Positions 33,830 to 42,872 of a DNA stretch of 64,000 nt are shown here, piece after piece; the stretch's first letter is position 1; each line of letters begins with the position of its first letter. A program made the translations under genes and the position numbers. Source of the DNA: Streptomyces sp. NRRL F-5122 (GTDB taxonomy: Bacteria; Actinomycetota; Actinomycetes; Streptomycetales; Streptomycetaceae); NCBI RefSeq assembly GCF_001507435.1, contig NZ_LMWH01000290.1, positions 62,001-126,000 of the forward strand. Reading direction: 5' to 3'. The notes beneath the pieces are model-generated. The model saw nothing but the letters and a program-made list of their open reading frames with translations. It did no database searches and was not told the origin of the DNA.

Positions 33830-34534
33830 TCATCCGCCTGCCGCATCCATCGGCACCGCCCGCACCCATATCCGGTCCTCGGTCAGATACCGGTCCACCC
33901 TCAGCCCGGCCTCTTCGAGCGCCTCCTCGAAGACCTCTCTGCTCAGCGGCCGGGCCAGGAAGGTCTGCGTCCAGGCCGCGTCGGGGAACTCGTACTCCGC
34001 GCGCACCGAGTTGACTCCGTCACCGACCGGCTGCGAGGACACGATCCGCACGGTGAAGCCGCTCGGATCGACACGCTCACGTGGAGTGTCGGTGTGGTAG
34101 TCCTCCCCCTCGCGCTGGATCAGCACACACCCGCCGGGCGCCACATGCCGGACGCACGCCCTCAGCAGTCCCCGACGCACCTCCACGTCCCCGGCGTGCA
34201 CCAGGAACGAGGCGAGCATCACCACGTCGAACGTCTCGTCCAGCTCGAGGGCCTCGATCGGGCTGCAGAGCGTACGCGCGCCACGCACTCGTTCCAGCAT
34301 CTCCGGTGACTCGTCCACCGCCGTGACCCTGAAGCCGCGCTCCAGCAGCGGATGAGTCATCCGGCCGACCCCGCTGCCCAGCTCCAGGATGCGCGCGCCC
34401 CCGGGCACCGCCGCGGAGATGATGTCCGGCTCGTCCCCGATCGGCAGCCGTGAGTACAGCTCGACCGCGCAGCCGTCGGGTGTGATCGCGCCCGGGCCCG
34501 TGCCCCCGTAACCGTCCCGCATCGTCACCTTCAT
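33830..34534 (-). CDS. Class I SAM-dependent methyltransferase
   Basis: This 234-residue protein has motif I ILELGSGVGRMTHPLLERG, the acidic VTAVDESPEMLERV, motif II FDVVMLASFLVHAGD and motif III VAPGGCVLIQREGEDYH. The C-terminal half may form a substrate lid. No substrate is predicted from neighbours. The start ATG 34534 is followed by a Gly-rich leader. An inverted repeat (TCACTC at 34580-34585, GAGTGA at 34590-34595) lies about 45 bp upstream and could be an operator or the end of the gene behind it. Confidence 0.87.
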   Translation of the reverse strand: MKVTMRDGYGGTGPGAITPDGCAVELYSRLPIGDEPDIISAAVPGGARILELGSGVGRMTHPLLERGFRVTAVDESPEMLERVRGARTLCSPIEALELDETFDVVMLASFLVHAGDVEVRRGLLRACVRHVAPGGCVLIQREGEDYHTDTPRERVDPSGFTVRIVSSQPVGDGVNSVRAEYEFPDAAWTQTFLARPLSREVFEEALEEAGLRVDRYLTEDRIWVRAVPMDAAGG

Positions 34535-34579
34535 GCCCGTCCAACGGACCGCGCTGCGCGCCCCGTTCCCTCAACCCCC

Positions 34580-34595
34580 TCACTCGATAGAGTGA
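34580..34595. promoter_or_regulatory. Palindrome upstream of methyltransferase gene
   Basis: TCACTC-GATA-GAGTGA is a perfect 6-bp inverted repeat over a 4-base centre in a short AT-richer patch between two genes on the minus strand. It may be a repressor site for the methyltransferase gene or a small terminator for the acyltransferase-like gene. I favour a protein-binding site because the stem is weak. Confidence 0.3.
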
Positions 34596-34627
34596 ATGTT
34601 CGGGGATGGAACGCATGACCGGGCCGG

Positions 34628-35617
34628 TCAGAGCACGAACCAGCCGTGCCCCCCGTACCAGTGCCCGCCCGCCCTCAGATGGTCCACCACGGCCCGCTCG
34701 ACACTGCTCCGTCGCGGCAGGTCCGCCACCGGCAGTTCGGGGTCACCGAAGACGAACCCGACGGGCACGCCGTCGTCCGGCGTCGTCTCCTGGTGCGTGA
34801 GCTCGAAGCGGTCCTGGAAGCGGATGATGTTCGAGTCGGCCGGGAGATGGTGCCTGAGCTGCGGGTCCAGCAGCCAGGAGTGGCAGACCGCGATCTCGTA
34901 CGGCTCCTCGGGGAAGTGCTCGGCGAAGAAGGCACGGGCGAGTGCCAGCGACCGCTCGCAGGCGGAGGGCGTGAGCGGGCCGCGGAAGTCGGGTATGTGC
35001 ACGCTCAGACACGGGTCCCCGGGCCCCGGTCTCCCGCCCGAGGCCGCGACCGCCTCCCCCGTGCGCTGCCCGAGCCGAGCGCGCTGATACTGCAGCCGTC
35101 CCAGCTGGAACAGCTCCCCGTGGAAGTACAGCGCCGTCCACCACGGGAACAGCAGCCCGCCCGTGCCGCGCCGCCGACGGTGCACGGCCATCTGCCGGCC
35201 GAGGTCGGCGAGCGTACGGCGGGAGACGTCCTCCGGGACGCCGCGCCCACGGTGGTAGGCGCGCACATGCGGCAGAGCCGCGACGAAGACGTACACATGG
35301 AAGAGCCGCCCGAGCGGTCCCGCCGACTCCGGGAACGACGGGGGCTCCCAGCCCTTCCCGATCTCCCCCATGTCCCGCACGAAGCGGGCGGCGCACCGCG
35401 CCAGCAGGGCCATCGCCTCGTCGTCCTGCGCGAGCCGGCTCCGGAGCGCGACGAGGTCGTTGATGTCCTCGTGGGGCACCGACAGATCGAGCAGCACGTC
35501 GGGCAGCTCGTCCGCGTGAGGCAGCACGGCCTCGCCGGGAGCGTCCTCCTCGCTCTCGAGATCCCTCAGCCACTCGGCGAGCCTCGCGTCCGCCCGCAGC
35601 GCCTTCAGCAGCACCAT
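34628..35617 (-). CDS. Acyltransferase-domain (GNAT-like) conserved protein
   Basis: This 329-residue soluble protein resembles Streptomyces proteins annotated as acyltransferase-domain proteins with an all-helical N-terminal part (about 1-150) and a GNAT-like C-terminal part (about 185-329). The C-terminal segment includes LSVHIPDFRGPLTPSACERS, YEIAVCHSWLLDPQL and SNIIRFQDRFEL. A canonical acetyl-CoA loop (Q/RxxGxG/A) is not evident. GGGGGAGGGGGCG immediately before ATG 35617 marks the start; an in-frame codon at 35662 is less likely. The assignment is from remembered resemblance, so function is tentative. Confidence 0.65.
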   Translation of the reverse strand: MVLLKALRADARLAEWLRDLESEEDAPGEAVLPHADELPDVLLDLSVPHEDINDLVALRSRLAQDDEAMALLARCAARFVRDMGEIGKGWEPPSFPESAGPLGRLFHVYVFVAALPHVRAYHRGRGVPEDVSRRTLADLGRQMAVHRRRRGTGGLLFPWWTALYFHGELFQLGRLQYQRARLGQRTGEAVAASGGRPGPGDPCLSVHIPDFRGPLTPSACERSLALARAFFAEHFPEEPYEIAVCHSWLLDPQLRHHLPADSNIIRFQDRFELTHQETTPDDGVPVGFVFGDPELPVADLPRRSSVERAVVDHLRAGGHWYGGHGWFVL

Positions 35618-35734
35618 CGCCCCTCCCCCGGGGACCGGTCCCGCGCGCTCCGCGCGATCCATGGGATCCGGTCACCGTTCCCTGGTGAACGTGCACGACG
35701 AAGGGTACTTGTCCTGGTGGGAGTAGTGATGTGA

Positions 35735-35998
35735 ATGCGTACGGGCAGTGAGCCGGCGACAGCGCGCAGTGCGCTGCGGGCACGCTTCTGGCTGAGCGTG
35801 TGGGGTCTGGTCTGGGCGACCTTCGGAACGATCGCCTTCGCCCTGGTGGGCCGGCCCGGCTGGGCGGCCGCGTGCGGTGTCCTGTGGCTGGTCGTCGCCG
35901 TGGACCTGGCCGTGATCCTGCACCACATGCACCAGGGCCCTCACTGGCAGCCGGGCCGCGACGTCCCGCCCTACACTCCGCCGGACCACCGACGGTAG
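35735..35998 (+). CDS. DUF6343-like small membrane protein
   Basis: This 87-residue protein has two membrane helices (about 17-38 and 43-63) between short polar ends. It begins MRTGSEPATARSALRARFWL and ends in a Pro-rich tail GPHWQPGRDVPPYTPP, features of the DUF6343 family of Streptomyces. Its function is unknown. Its stop codon lies inside a long inverted repeat shared with the convergent TPR gene. Confidence 0.72.
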   Translation: MRTGSEPATARSALRARFWLSVWGLVWATFGTIAFALVGRPGWAAACGVLWLVVAVDLAVILHHMHQGPHWQPGRDVPPYTPPDHRR

Positions 35999-36062
35999 CG
36001 GGCCCCGGGGAAGCCCGGGCGCCCACCGAGCGACGACTCGCCGAAGGCGGCGAGCCCGCTAC
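35995..36062. terminator. Branched bidirectional terminator between convergent genes
   Basis: GTAGCGGGC (35995-36003) pairs with GCCCGCTAC (36054-36062), a 9-bp outer stem that includes the TAG stops of both flanking genes. Inside are CCCGGGG/CCCGGG and CTCGCC/GGCGAG sub-hairpins, giving a branched structure. It would end transcripts from both sides. Confidence 0.55.
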
Positions 36063-36439
36063 GAGTCGAAGCGTGCCGCCTTCAGGTACTGCGGGTTCGG
36101 GTCCAGGGCCGCCGCCAGCCGGAAGTGCCGCTTCGCCTCCTCCGGCCGCGCCTGGCGCTCATAGGTGCGGGCCAGCGCGAAGTGCGCGAAGGCGTTGTCC
36201 GGCTCACGCTCCAGCACGATGCTGAACTCCAGCTCGGCGGGACGCAGTTGCGCGGCGGCGAAGAAGGCACGCGCACGCAGCAGCCGCGCGGCGGTGTTCT
36301 CCGGATGAGCGGCGATCACGCCGTCGAGCAGTTTCACCGCGCCCCGCGGGTCCCGCGCGGCGAGCAGCTGCTCGGCGGCGCGGAAGTCGATCACATGTGT
36401 CTCCGGAGTACGTCCGGTCGGATCGCTGTTCTCGGGCAC
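36059..36439 (-). CDS. Tetratricopeptide repeat protein
   Basis: This 126-residue protein is built of about three TPR helical pairs: AAEQLLAARDPRGAVKLLDG, ENTAARLLRARAFFAAAQL with ELEFSIVLEREPDN, and AFAHFALARTYERQARPEEA. Such small TPR proteins act as scaffolds for protein complexes. There is no signal peptide. It lies just upstream, in transcription terms downstream, of coaE on the same strand, with a 50-bp gap. Confidence 0.9.
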   Translation of the reverse strand: MPENSDPTGRTPETHVIDFRAAEQLLAARDPRGAVKLLDGVIAAHPENTAARLLRARAFFAAAQLRPAELEFSIVLEREPDNAFAHFALARTYERQARPEEAKRHFRLAAALDPNPQYLKAARFDS

Positions 36440-36489
36440 GGCAAAGTCCTTCCCTTACTGCACCGGTTCAACGCCCCCGATGGTGACCG

Positions 36490-37098
36490 CTATTCCTGTG
36501 AGCGTTGCGCCCTGCGCACGAGATCCACCCATACGTCCCTTACGCTCCGCTCCAGCCGAGGCAGATCCACATCGTTGTCGATCACGATGTCCGCGATCTC
36601 CAGACGCTTGTCCCGTGTCGCCTGCGCGGCCATGCGCGCGCGTGCGTCCTCCTCGGTCATGCCCCGCAGTCGCACCAGCCGGTCGAGCTGGGTGGCGGGG
36701 CTCGCGTCGACGACGACCACGACGTCGTACAGCGGGGCGAGCGCGTTCTCGGCGAGGAGGGGGACGTCGTGCACGACGACGGCGTCCTCGGGCGCGGCGG
36801 CCTCCAGCTCCCGGGAGCGGGCGCCCACCAGGGGGTGCACGATCGCGTTCAGGACGGCGAGCTTCTCCGGGTCGGCGAACACGACGGAGCCGAGCTTGGG
36901 CCGGTCCAGGCTGCCGTCCGGCGCGAGGACGCCCGCGCCGAAGGCGTCGGCGACCGCGGCCAGGCCCGGGGTTCCGGGCGCGACGACCTCGCGCGCGATA
37001 CGGTCCGCGTCGATCAGCACGGCCCCGCACTCCACGAGCAGTCGCGACACCTCGCTCTTGCCGGCTCCGATACCGCCGGTCAGACCCACCTTCAGCAT
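36490..37098 (-). CDS. coaE: Dephospho-CoA kinase
   Basis: CoaE phosphorylates the 3'-hydroxyl of dephospho-CoA in the last step of coenzyme A synthesis. The 202 residues hold the P-loop [16 protein letters not shown], the substrate-site [23 protein letters not shown] and the [10 protein letters not shown] tail. The lid region [15 protein letters not shown] is also typical. ATG 37098 places the P-loop at residues 6-17 as usual; an upstream GTG at 37122 would add eight residues. The order TPR, coaE, PAC2 on one strand is consistent with the conserved Streptomyces arrangement. Confidence 0.95.
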   Translation of the reverse strand: MLKVGLTGGIGAGKSEVSRLLVECGAVLIDADRIAREVVAPGTPGLAAVADAFGAGVLAPDGSLDRPKLGSVVFADPEKLAVLNAIVHPLVGARSRELEAAAPEDAVVVHDVPLLAENALAPLYDVVVVVDASPATQLDRLVRLRGMTEEDARARMAAQATRDKRLEIADIVIDNDVDLPRLERSVRDVWVDLVRRAQRSQE

Positions 37099-37150
37099 GA
37101 CGGGAAGCCTACGGCCTGCCACCGACGGCCGGCAGGACAGGTCCCCGCGT

Positions 37151-38089
37151 TCAGCCGTCGCCCTCGCGTTCCGCCAGGAAGCGCTCGAATTCCTGCCCGA
37201 TCTCGTCCGCGGACGGGATCTCGACGGGTTCGGCGAGCATGTTGCCGCGGGTCTCGGCCCCCGCTGCGGCGTCGTACTGGTGCTCGAGGCCCTGCACGAG
37301 TGCGACCAGTTCCTCGTCGCCCTCCTGGATCTGCCGGTCGATCTCCGTCTGCGTGCGGTAGGCGTCCGTGCGCAGGGTGTGCGCGACGGTCGGCAGGACG
37401 AGCCCGGTCGCGGCGGTGATGGCCTCCAGGACCGTCAGCGCGGCGTCCGGGTAGGGAGAGCGGGCGATGTAGTGGGGCACATGGGCCGCGACGCCCAGGA
37501 CATCGTGTCCCGCCTGCATCAGCCGGTACTCGAGCAGGGACTCGGCGCTGCCGGGCACCTGCGCCTCGTCGAACGGGCTGCTGTGCCCCGGAACGAGGTC
37601 GGTGCGGTTGCCGTGCGGGGTGAGGCCCACCGGGCGGGTGTGCGGCACGCCCATGGGGATCCCGTGGAAGCTCACGGACAGACGGACGCCGAGCCGCTCC
37701 ACGATCTGCCGGACTGCGCCGGCGAAGCGCTCCCATTCGACGTCGGGCTCGGGACCCGACAGCAGCAGGAAGGGCGCTCCGGTGGCGTCCTGGACGAGGC
37801 GCACCTCGATCGAGGGCTCCTCGTAGCCGGCCCAGCGGTCGCGCTTGAAGGTGAGCAGCGGACGGCGGGCGCGGTAGTCGACGAGCCGGTCGTGGTCGAA
37901 GCGGGCCACGACCTGGTGGGGCAGCGAGTCGAGGAGCCGGTCGACGATCTGGTCGCCGGTCTCACCCGCGTCGATGTAGCCGTCGAAGTGGTAGAGCATG
38001 ACCAATCCGGCCGACTCCTGGGCGAGCGCCATGTCGACGACGGCCAGGCCCTTCGGCTCCCATGCGTACAAACCCTGCGGATCAAGCAC
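37151..38089 (-). CDS. PAC2 family protein (proteasome assembly chaperone-like)
   Basis: This 312-residue protein matches the actinobacterial PAC2 family. The pattern includes [20 protein letters not shown] near the N-terminus, [20 protein letters not shown] centrally, and [14 protein letters not shown]. The family is related to archaeal and eukaryotic proteasome assembly chaperones and was linked to actinobacterial proteasome regulation by association; direct function is not established here. The GTG at 38089 is the start. Confidence 0.88.
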   Translation of the reverse strand: MLDPQGLYAWEPKGLAVVDMALAQESAGLVMLYHFDGYIDAGETGDQIVDRLLDSLPHQVVARFDHDRLVDYRARRPLLTFKRDRWAGYEEPSIEVRLVQDATGAPFLLLSGPEPDVEWERFAGAVRQIVERLGVRLSVSFHGIPMGVPHTRPVGLTPHGNRTDLVPGHSSPFDEAQVPGSAESLLEYRLMQAGHDVLGVAAHVPHYIARSPYPDAALTVLEAITAATGLVLPTVAHTLRTDAYRTQTEIDRQIQEGDEELVALVQGLEHQYDAAAGAETRGNMLAEPVEIPSADEIGQEFERFLAEREGDG

Positions 38090-38214
38090 GTAGACCGCTC
38101 CTCCTCGTGTTCGCCGTGGTCAACGCCCCGGGGGACACGGGCATTCCCGTATCCCCCGGGAGCGTCACGCCATGGCGCTCCGGCCGGGCCGGATCGCCGC
38201 GGCGGCGGGTCGAC

Positions 38215-39831
38215 TCAGGAGGCGAGGACGCGCTGGTGCAGTTCCGTGACGACCTTGCGCGCCGAGGAGATCGCCCCGTGCTGCCAGGCGTCCAGGTAGC
38301 TCAGGTAGTCACCGGCGAAGTACACGTTGCCCTGCGGCTTGTTGAGCGGTGCGTACGCCGGGGCGTCGGGGCCGCCGGGCATGGAGTGCCAGGCGCCCTC
38401 GAGATGCGGGACGAGCTTCCACTGGTGGGAGAAGGAGGCGGCCAGTTCGGTGCGGTACTTGTCTCCGTGGATCATGACGCCCTGGGCCACGGCGCGTTCC
38501 AGGCGTTCGGCCGGGGTGAGCGCCGAGTACACCTCGGAGTGGGCACCCGTGTTGTAGTAGCCGATGATCAGACCGCGGTCGCCGAGATGGCCGTAGGAGG
38601 GGTACCAGATGTGGTCCAGGTCCATGTCGGTCTCGGTGATGCCACCGAAGATCCTGAAGTCCTTCTCCCACCAGCGGCTCCTGTACTCGAGGCCGATCTT
38701 CGAGGCGTAGGAGGGCTTCACCGCGAGGAGCGCGGTCTGCACCTCGGGACCGAGGTTGTGCGGTGTCCTCGCGAGCAGGTGCGGGGCCACGGTGGCGACA
38801 CAGTAGTCGGCCTTGACCACCCGGGTGCGGCCGTGCTGGGTGTAGGTGACACGGACGCCGTCACCGGTGTTCCTGATGTCGGTGACCGCCGCCCCGGTCC
38901 GGATCCGCTCCTGGCCGATGGCACGGGCGAAGGCCTCGGGTATCCGGTCCATGCCGCCGACCGGCTGGAACATCAGCATCGCCTGGTCGTAGCCGAACTC
39001 GAAGGAGAAGTAGCGGCCCACGTTGGAGGCGAAGACCTCGGACAGGGTGGGGACACCGCCGAGTTCGTCGCCGGGGGTGCCGGAGGCGCCCGGATCCACG
39101 GTGAAGCCGCGGTGCTCGGTTCCCGCGTACGTGTAGTCGGCACCGAGGGAGCCGTAGCTCTTGAGGAAGGTGAGCAGCCGCTCCTTGTCGTCGGCCGTCA
39201 ACTCGCCGTCGAGGGCGCCGGCGTTGGTGGCCTTGGAGAGCAGTTCGGATACGTAGCCGTAGACGTCGGCCTTCGCGGTCCGGTACCGGACCGGTGCCGC
39301 CATGCCTCTGCCCGGGTTGTAGATGAGGGCGCTGGCGTTGGAGTTGGTGAACACCTCGACGGGCACGCCCAGTTCACGGCAGTAGTCGAGGGTGACCATC
39401 CACTGGGCGAGCCGGGCGGGGCCCGCGTTCATGTACTGGCCCTTGCTGAAACGGGCCGTCTGCTCGACGCCGTTGATGTCCGTGAGGCTGTCACCGCCAC
39501 GGACGGTGAGGTTGCGGCCGCCGACGCGGTCGCGGGCTTCGAGGACCGTACAGTCGTAGCCGGCCTTGCCCAGCTCGTACGCGCAGGTGAGACCGGCGAT
39601 GCCGGCTCCGATGACGACGACCTCGGCGGGTCTGCCGGATCGCCCCTGAAGGGTGAAGTCGCTGCGGCGGGGCGCCTGGAACGGCGCCTCCTTCTCGGCC
39701 GCGTAGGCGGCGGTGGGGGCGAGGCCCAGCGCCCCCATGGTGGCGAACATGGCGCCGGCGCCGCCGGTGAGACCGACGTTCCTCAGGAACGCCCGCCGAC
39801 TCGTTCCCGACCCGTGCTGAGGCTGTGCCAT
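38215..39831 (-). CDS. Tat-exported flavin monoamine oxidase / L-amino acid oxidase family protein
   Basis: This 538-residue flavoenzyme begins with a twin-arginine signal (SRRAFLRN, hydrophobic run, AYAAE cleavage region near residue 44). The FAD-binding motif is VVIGAGIAGLTCAYELGKAG, followed by VLEARDRVGGRNLT, and the C-terminal FAD contact is VYFAGDYLSYLDAWQHGAI. The family oxidises amines or L-amino acids, releasing H2O2 and ammonia. Export suggests action at or outside the membrane. It is flanked by PAC2 and the rpsA terminator, so it is probably its own transcript. Confidence 0.9.
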   Translation of the reverse strand: MAQPQHGSGTSRRAFLRNVGLTGGAGAMFATMGALGLAPTAAYAAEKEAPFQAPRRSDFTLQGRSGRPAEVVVIGAGIAGLTCAYELGKAGYDCTVLEARDRVGGRNLTVRGGDSLTDINGVEQTARFSKGQYMNAGPARLAQWMVTLDYCRELGVPVEVFTNSNASALIYNPGRGMAAPVRYRTAKADVYGYVSELLSKATNAGALDGELTADDKERLLTFLKSYGSLGADYTYAGTEHRGFTVDPGASGTPGDELGGVPTLSEVFASNVGRYFSFEFGYDQAMLMFQPVGGMDRIPEAFARAIGQERIRTGAAVTDIRNTGDGVRVTYTQHGRTRVVKADYCVATVAPHLLARTPHNLGPEVQTALLAVKPSYASKIGLEYRSRWWEKDFRIFGGITETDMDLDHIWYPSYGHLGDRGLIIGYYNTGAHSEVYSALTPAERLERAVAQGVMIHGDKYRTELAASFSHQWKLVPHLEGAWHSMPGGPDAPAYAPLNKPQGNVYFAGDYLSYLDAWQHGAISSARKVVTELHQRVLAS

Positions 39832-39972
39832 GGAATGGGCTCCCCTTCCGATCTTGAACGAAGACCGGGGAAGCCTGGCAGTGGGCGGTTACGGCCCATC
39901 GGTTGCCGGTGTAACCCACACGTTTCTGCAGAGTCCAGTACGGCCTGTCCGGCGATCGGGCGGACGCCTGCA

Positions 39973-40009
39973 CCAAGGGCCCGCACCCTGAACGGGTGCG
40001 GGCCCTTGG
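39973..40009 (-). terminator. rpsA terminator
   Basis: CCAAGGGCCCGCACCC (39973-39988) and its exact complement (39994-40009) form a 16-bp perfect stem over a 5-nt loop. It lies about 30 bp past the rpsA stop and is among the strongest hairpins in the window. Symmetry would allow it to work in both directions, but only rpsA runs toward it. Confidence 0.9.
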
Positions 40010-40039
40010 CTATCGGCTAGGCAGCCTCAGCGGTGAGCG

Positions 40040-41530
40040 TCAGCTCTGGCCGCCGGCCAGCTTCTCGCGCAGAGCGGCAAGCGCCTCGTCCGAGGCGAGC
40101 GCACCGGAGGTGTCGCTGCCCTCGGAGGAGTACGAACCGCCGGTCGCGGCCGGAGCGGCGGCCTCGCCACCCTCGGCGGCAGCGGCGGCGTCCGCCTCGC
40201 GGGACTTGATGACCTGCTGCTGGTGCTGCTCGAAGCGCTGCTGCGCCTCGGCGTACTGGCGCTCCCACTCCTCGCGCTGCTTCTCGTAGCCCTCGAGCCA
40301 GTCGTTGGTCTCGGGGTCGAAGCCCTCGGGGTAGATGTAGTTGCCCTGGTCGTCGTAGGACGCGGCCATGCCGTACAGGGTCGGGTCGAACTCGACCGAG
40401 GCCGGGTCGGCACCGAAGGACTCGTTGGCCTGCTTCAGCGAGAGGCTGATGCGACGGCGCTCGAGGTCGATGTCGATGACCTTGACGAAGATCTCGTCGT
40501 TGACCTGGACGACCTGCTCCGGGATCTCCACGTGGCGCTCGGCCAGCTCGGAGATGTGGACCAGGCCCTCGATGCCCTCGTCCACGCGGACGAACGCACC
40601 GAACGGAACCAGTTTCGTGACCTTACCGGGCACGACCTGGCCGATCTGGTGGGTGCGGGCGAACTGCTGCCACGGGTCTTCCTGGGTCGCCTTCAGCGAG
40701 AGGGAGACACGCTCGCGGTCCATGTCGACGTCGAGGACCTCGACGGTGACCTCCTGGCCCACCTCGACGACCTCGGACGGGTGGTCGATGTGCTTCCAGG
40801 ACAGCTCGGAGACGTGGACCAGACCGTCGACGCCACCCAGGTCCACGAAGGCACCGAAGTTGACGATCGAGGAGACCACACCGGAGCGGACCTGACCCTT
40901 CTGGAGGGTCGTGAGGAACGTCTGGCGGACCTCGGACTGGGTCTGCTCCAGCCAGGCACGGCGGGACAGGACCACGTTGTTGCGGTTCTTGTCCAGCTCG
41001 ATGATCTTCGCCTCGAGCTCCTTGCCGACGTACGGCTGGAGGTCGCGGACACGGCGCATCTCGACCAGCGAGGCCGGGAGGAAGCCGCGGAGGCCGATGT
41101 CGAGGATGAGACCACCCTTGACGACCTCGATGACGGTACCGGTGACGATGCCGTCCTCTTCCTTGATCTTCTCGATGGTGCCCCAGGCACGCTCGTACTG
41201 GGCGCGCTTCTTCGAGAGGATCAGGCGGCCTTCCTTGTCCTCCTTCTGGAGGACCAGGGCCTCGATCTCGTCGCCGACGGCAACGACCTCGTTCGGGTCG
41301 ACGTCGTGCTTGATCGAGAGCTCGCGGCTCGGGATGACACCTTCGGTCTTGTAACCGATGTCGAGCAGGACCTCGTCCCGGTCGACCTTCACGATGACGC
41401 CGTCGACGATGTCGCCGTCGTTGAAGTACTTGATCGTCTCGTCGATCGCGGCGAGGAAGGCTTCCTCGTTACCGATGTCGTTGACCGCTACCTGCGGGGT
41501 GGTGGCGGTGGTCTCGGTGCTGCTCGTCAT
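40040..41530 (-). CDS. rpsA: 30S ribosomal protein S1
   Basis: S1 helps the 30S subunit bind mRNA leaders. The 496 residues contain four S1 motifs: about 36-105 (DGDIVDGVIVKVDRDEVLLD), 122-187 (GIVTGTVIEVVKGGLILDIG), 208-276 (GQVRSGVVSSIVNFGAFVDL) and 293-362 (GQVVPGKVTKLVPFGAFVRV). A charged Gln/Glu and Ala/Gly-rich tail follows. Four rather than six repeats is the actinobacterial form. ATG 41530 is preceded by GGAG at long spacing. A good promoter lies about 210 bp upstream, leaving a long structured leader. Confidence 0.96.
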   Translation of the reverse strand: MTSSTETTATTPQVAVNDIGNEEAFLAAIDETIKYFNDGDIVDGVIVKVDRDEVLLDIGYKTEGVIPSRELSIKHDVDPNEVVAVGDEIEALVLQKEDKEGRLILSKKRAQYERAWGTIEKIKEEDGIVTGTVIEVVKGGLILDIGLRGFLPASLVEMRRVRDLQPYVGKELEAKIIELDKNRNNVVLSRRAWLEQTQSEVRQTFLTTLQKGQVRSGVVSSIVNFGAFVDLGGVDGLVHVSELSWKHIDHPSEVVEVGQEVTVEVLDVDMDRERVSLSLKATQEDPWQQFARTHQIGQVVPGKVTKLVPFGAFVRVDEGIEGLVHISELAERHVEIPEQVVQVNDEIFVKVIDIDLERRRISLSLKQANESFGADPASVEFDPTLYGMAASYDDQGNYIYPEGFDPETNDWLEGYEKQREEWERQYAEAQQRFEQHQQQVIKSREADAAAAAEGGEAAAPAATGGSYSSEGSDTSGALASDEALAALREKLAGGQS

Positions 41531-41739
41531 GTGGGAAAGGGCTCCGGTACGGACATTGAAGTCGTAGGCACTGCTTACGCCGGGAGCCCGTTTCGCTCTG
41601 TAGAAGCCGGACAGCCAAGGAAGCGCCACCTTTTAAGGACACCGGGTGCCCGGTGGCGCCTCGAGAACCGAGGGGACATACAACAGATGCGAGCGCAGCC
41701 TGCTCCGTCTGAGGCGCGCAGGCCCGCAGCGCAACTTGT
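41531..41739 (-). promoter_or_regulatory. rpsA 5' leader with hairpin
   Basis: About 200 nt of untranslated leader separate the predicted rpsA transcription start from its ATG. On the minus strand GCGCCACC (near 41662-41655) can pair with GGTGGCGC (near 41634-41627), enclosing an ACCGGGC/ACCCGGT inner repeat. S1 is autoregulated at its own leader in enterobacteria; a comparable role here is possible but undemonstrated. No coding frame fits the 41531-41929 gap. Confidence 0.45.
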
Positions 41740-41768
41740 AGCATACGGGGGCAGCCGGACAGGGTCAA
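41740..41768 (-). promoter_or_regulatory. Predicted sigma-70-type promoter for rpsA
   Basis: On the minus strand TTGACC (41768-41763) and TATGCT (41745-41740) are separated by 17 bp. They match the HrdB-type -35 TTGACN and -10 TANNNT consensus with optimal spacing. The element points toward rpsA. Confidence 0.7.
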
Positions 41769-41929
41769 TGCGCGAAGGCGCACACCCGGGGCAGACAGCC
41801 GCATTTCCGGCACAATCCCCACGCGACACCGGCGTGTACCGGACTACGCCACCAGGTCACACGGGCCGGAGACGCATCGCCGGTGACACCGCGCGACGGG
41901 TTGGACGGAAGAGTACGACGAGGGAGCCG

Positions 41930-42742
41930 ATCATCCAAGAGTCCGAACAGTTCGAGCCGGAAGCCACCCGACGCACGGCGGGTGTCACCGAGAGCGCCCG
42001 GGCCAACCGGGGCTGGTGGGACCGGAACGCGGACGAATACCAGATCGAACACGGCACGTTCCTCGGCGACGACCGCTTCGTGTGGTGCCCCGAGGGCCTC
42101 GACGAGGTCGAGGCCGAACTGCTCGGCCGACCGGACGACCTCAAGGGCAAGGACATCCTGGAGATCGGCGCCGGCGCTGCGCAGTGCTCGCGCTGGCTGG
42201 CCGGCCAGGGCGCGCGTCCGGTGGCGCTCGACCTCTCGCACCGGCAGCTCCAGCACGCCCTGCGCATCGGCGGCTCCGTCCCCCTGGTCCAGGCCGACGC
42301 CGCCGTCCTGCCCTTCCGGGACGCCTCCTTCGACCTGGCGTGTTCCGCCTACGGGGCGCTGCCGTTCGTCGCGGACCCCGTCCTGGTCCTGCGGGAGGTG
42401 CACCGGGTACTGCGTCCCGGCGGCCGCTTCGTGTTCTCCGTGACCCACCCGATCCGCTGGGCGTTCCCGGACGAGCCGGGGCCCGAGGGTCTGTCGGTGT
42501 CCGCCTCGTACTTCGACCGCACGCCGTACGTGGAGCAGGACGACGAGAGCCGTGCGGTGTACGTGGAGCATCACCGCACGCTCGGCGACCGGGTGCGGGA
42601 CATCACGGCGTCCGGTTTCCGGCTCGTCGATCTGGTGGAGCCGGAATGGCCCGCCTGGAACACCTCGGAGTGGGGCGGCTGGTCGCCGCTGCGCGGCGGT
42701 CTGATCCCGGGGACGGCGATATTCGTGTGCCAGCGGGGCTGA
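41930..42742 (+). CDS. Class I SAM-dependent methyltransferase, start codon unclear
   Basis: This protein of about 270 residues has the group-typical opening ESARANRGWWDRNADEYQ, motif I ILEIGAGAAQCSRWLAGQG, the acidic ALDLSHRQLQHAL, motif II FDLACSAYGALPFVADP and motif III LRPGGRFVFSVTHPIRW. The conserved part starts close to residue 20, and a ribosome-site-like GAGGGAG lies at 41920-41926, yet the codon behind it is ATC (41930), not a usual start. The nearest in-frame standard start is GTG 41834, which would add a basic, unconserved leader. The methyl acceptor is unknown. Confidence 0.85.
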   Translation: MIQESEQFEPEATRRTAGVTESARANRGWWDRNADEYQIEHGTFLGDDRFVWCPEGLDEVEAELLGRPDDLKGKDILEIGAGAAQCSRWLAGQGARPVALDLSHRQLQHALRIGGSVPLVQADAAVLPFRDASFDLACSAYGALPFVADPVLVLREVHRVLRPGGRFVFSVTHPIRWAFPDEPGPEGLSVSASYFDRTPYVEQDDESRAVYVEHHRTLGDRVRDITASGFRLVDLVEPEWPAWNTSEWGGWSPLRGGLIPGTAIFVCQRG

Positions 42743-42872
42743 GCGGGCGGTTCCGGCCAATCCGCGACGAGGGCGGCCGTTCGCGTATGCCCGCGTCGCG
42801 GGCAGGGCACAAACGACATGTCGACACGTCGCCCTCGGGGCTGCGGCGTGCGGCGCCATGCGTGGTGGGGGT

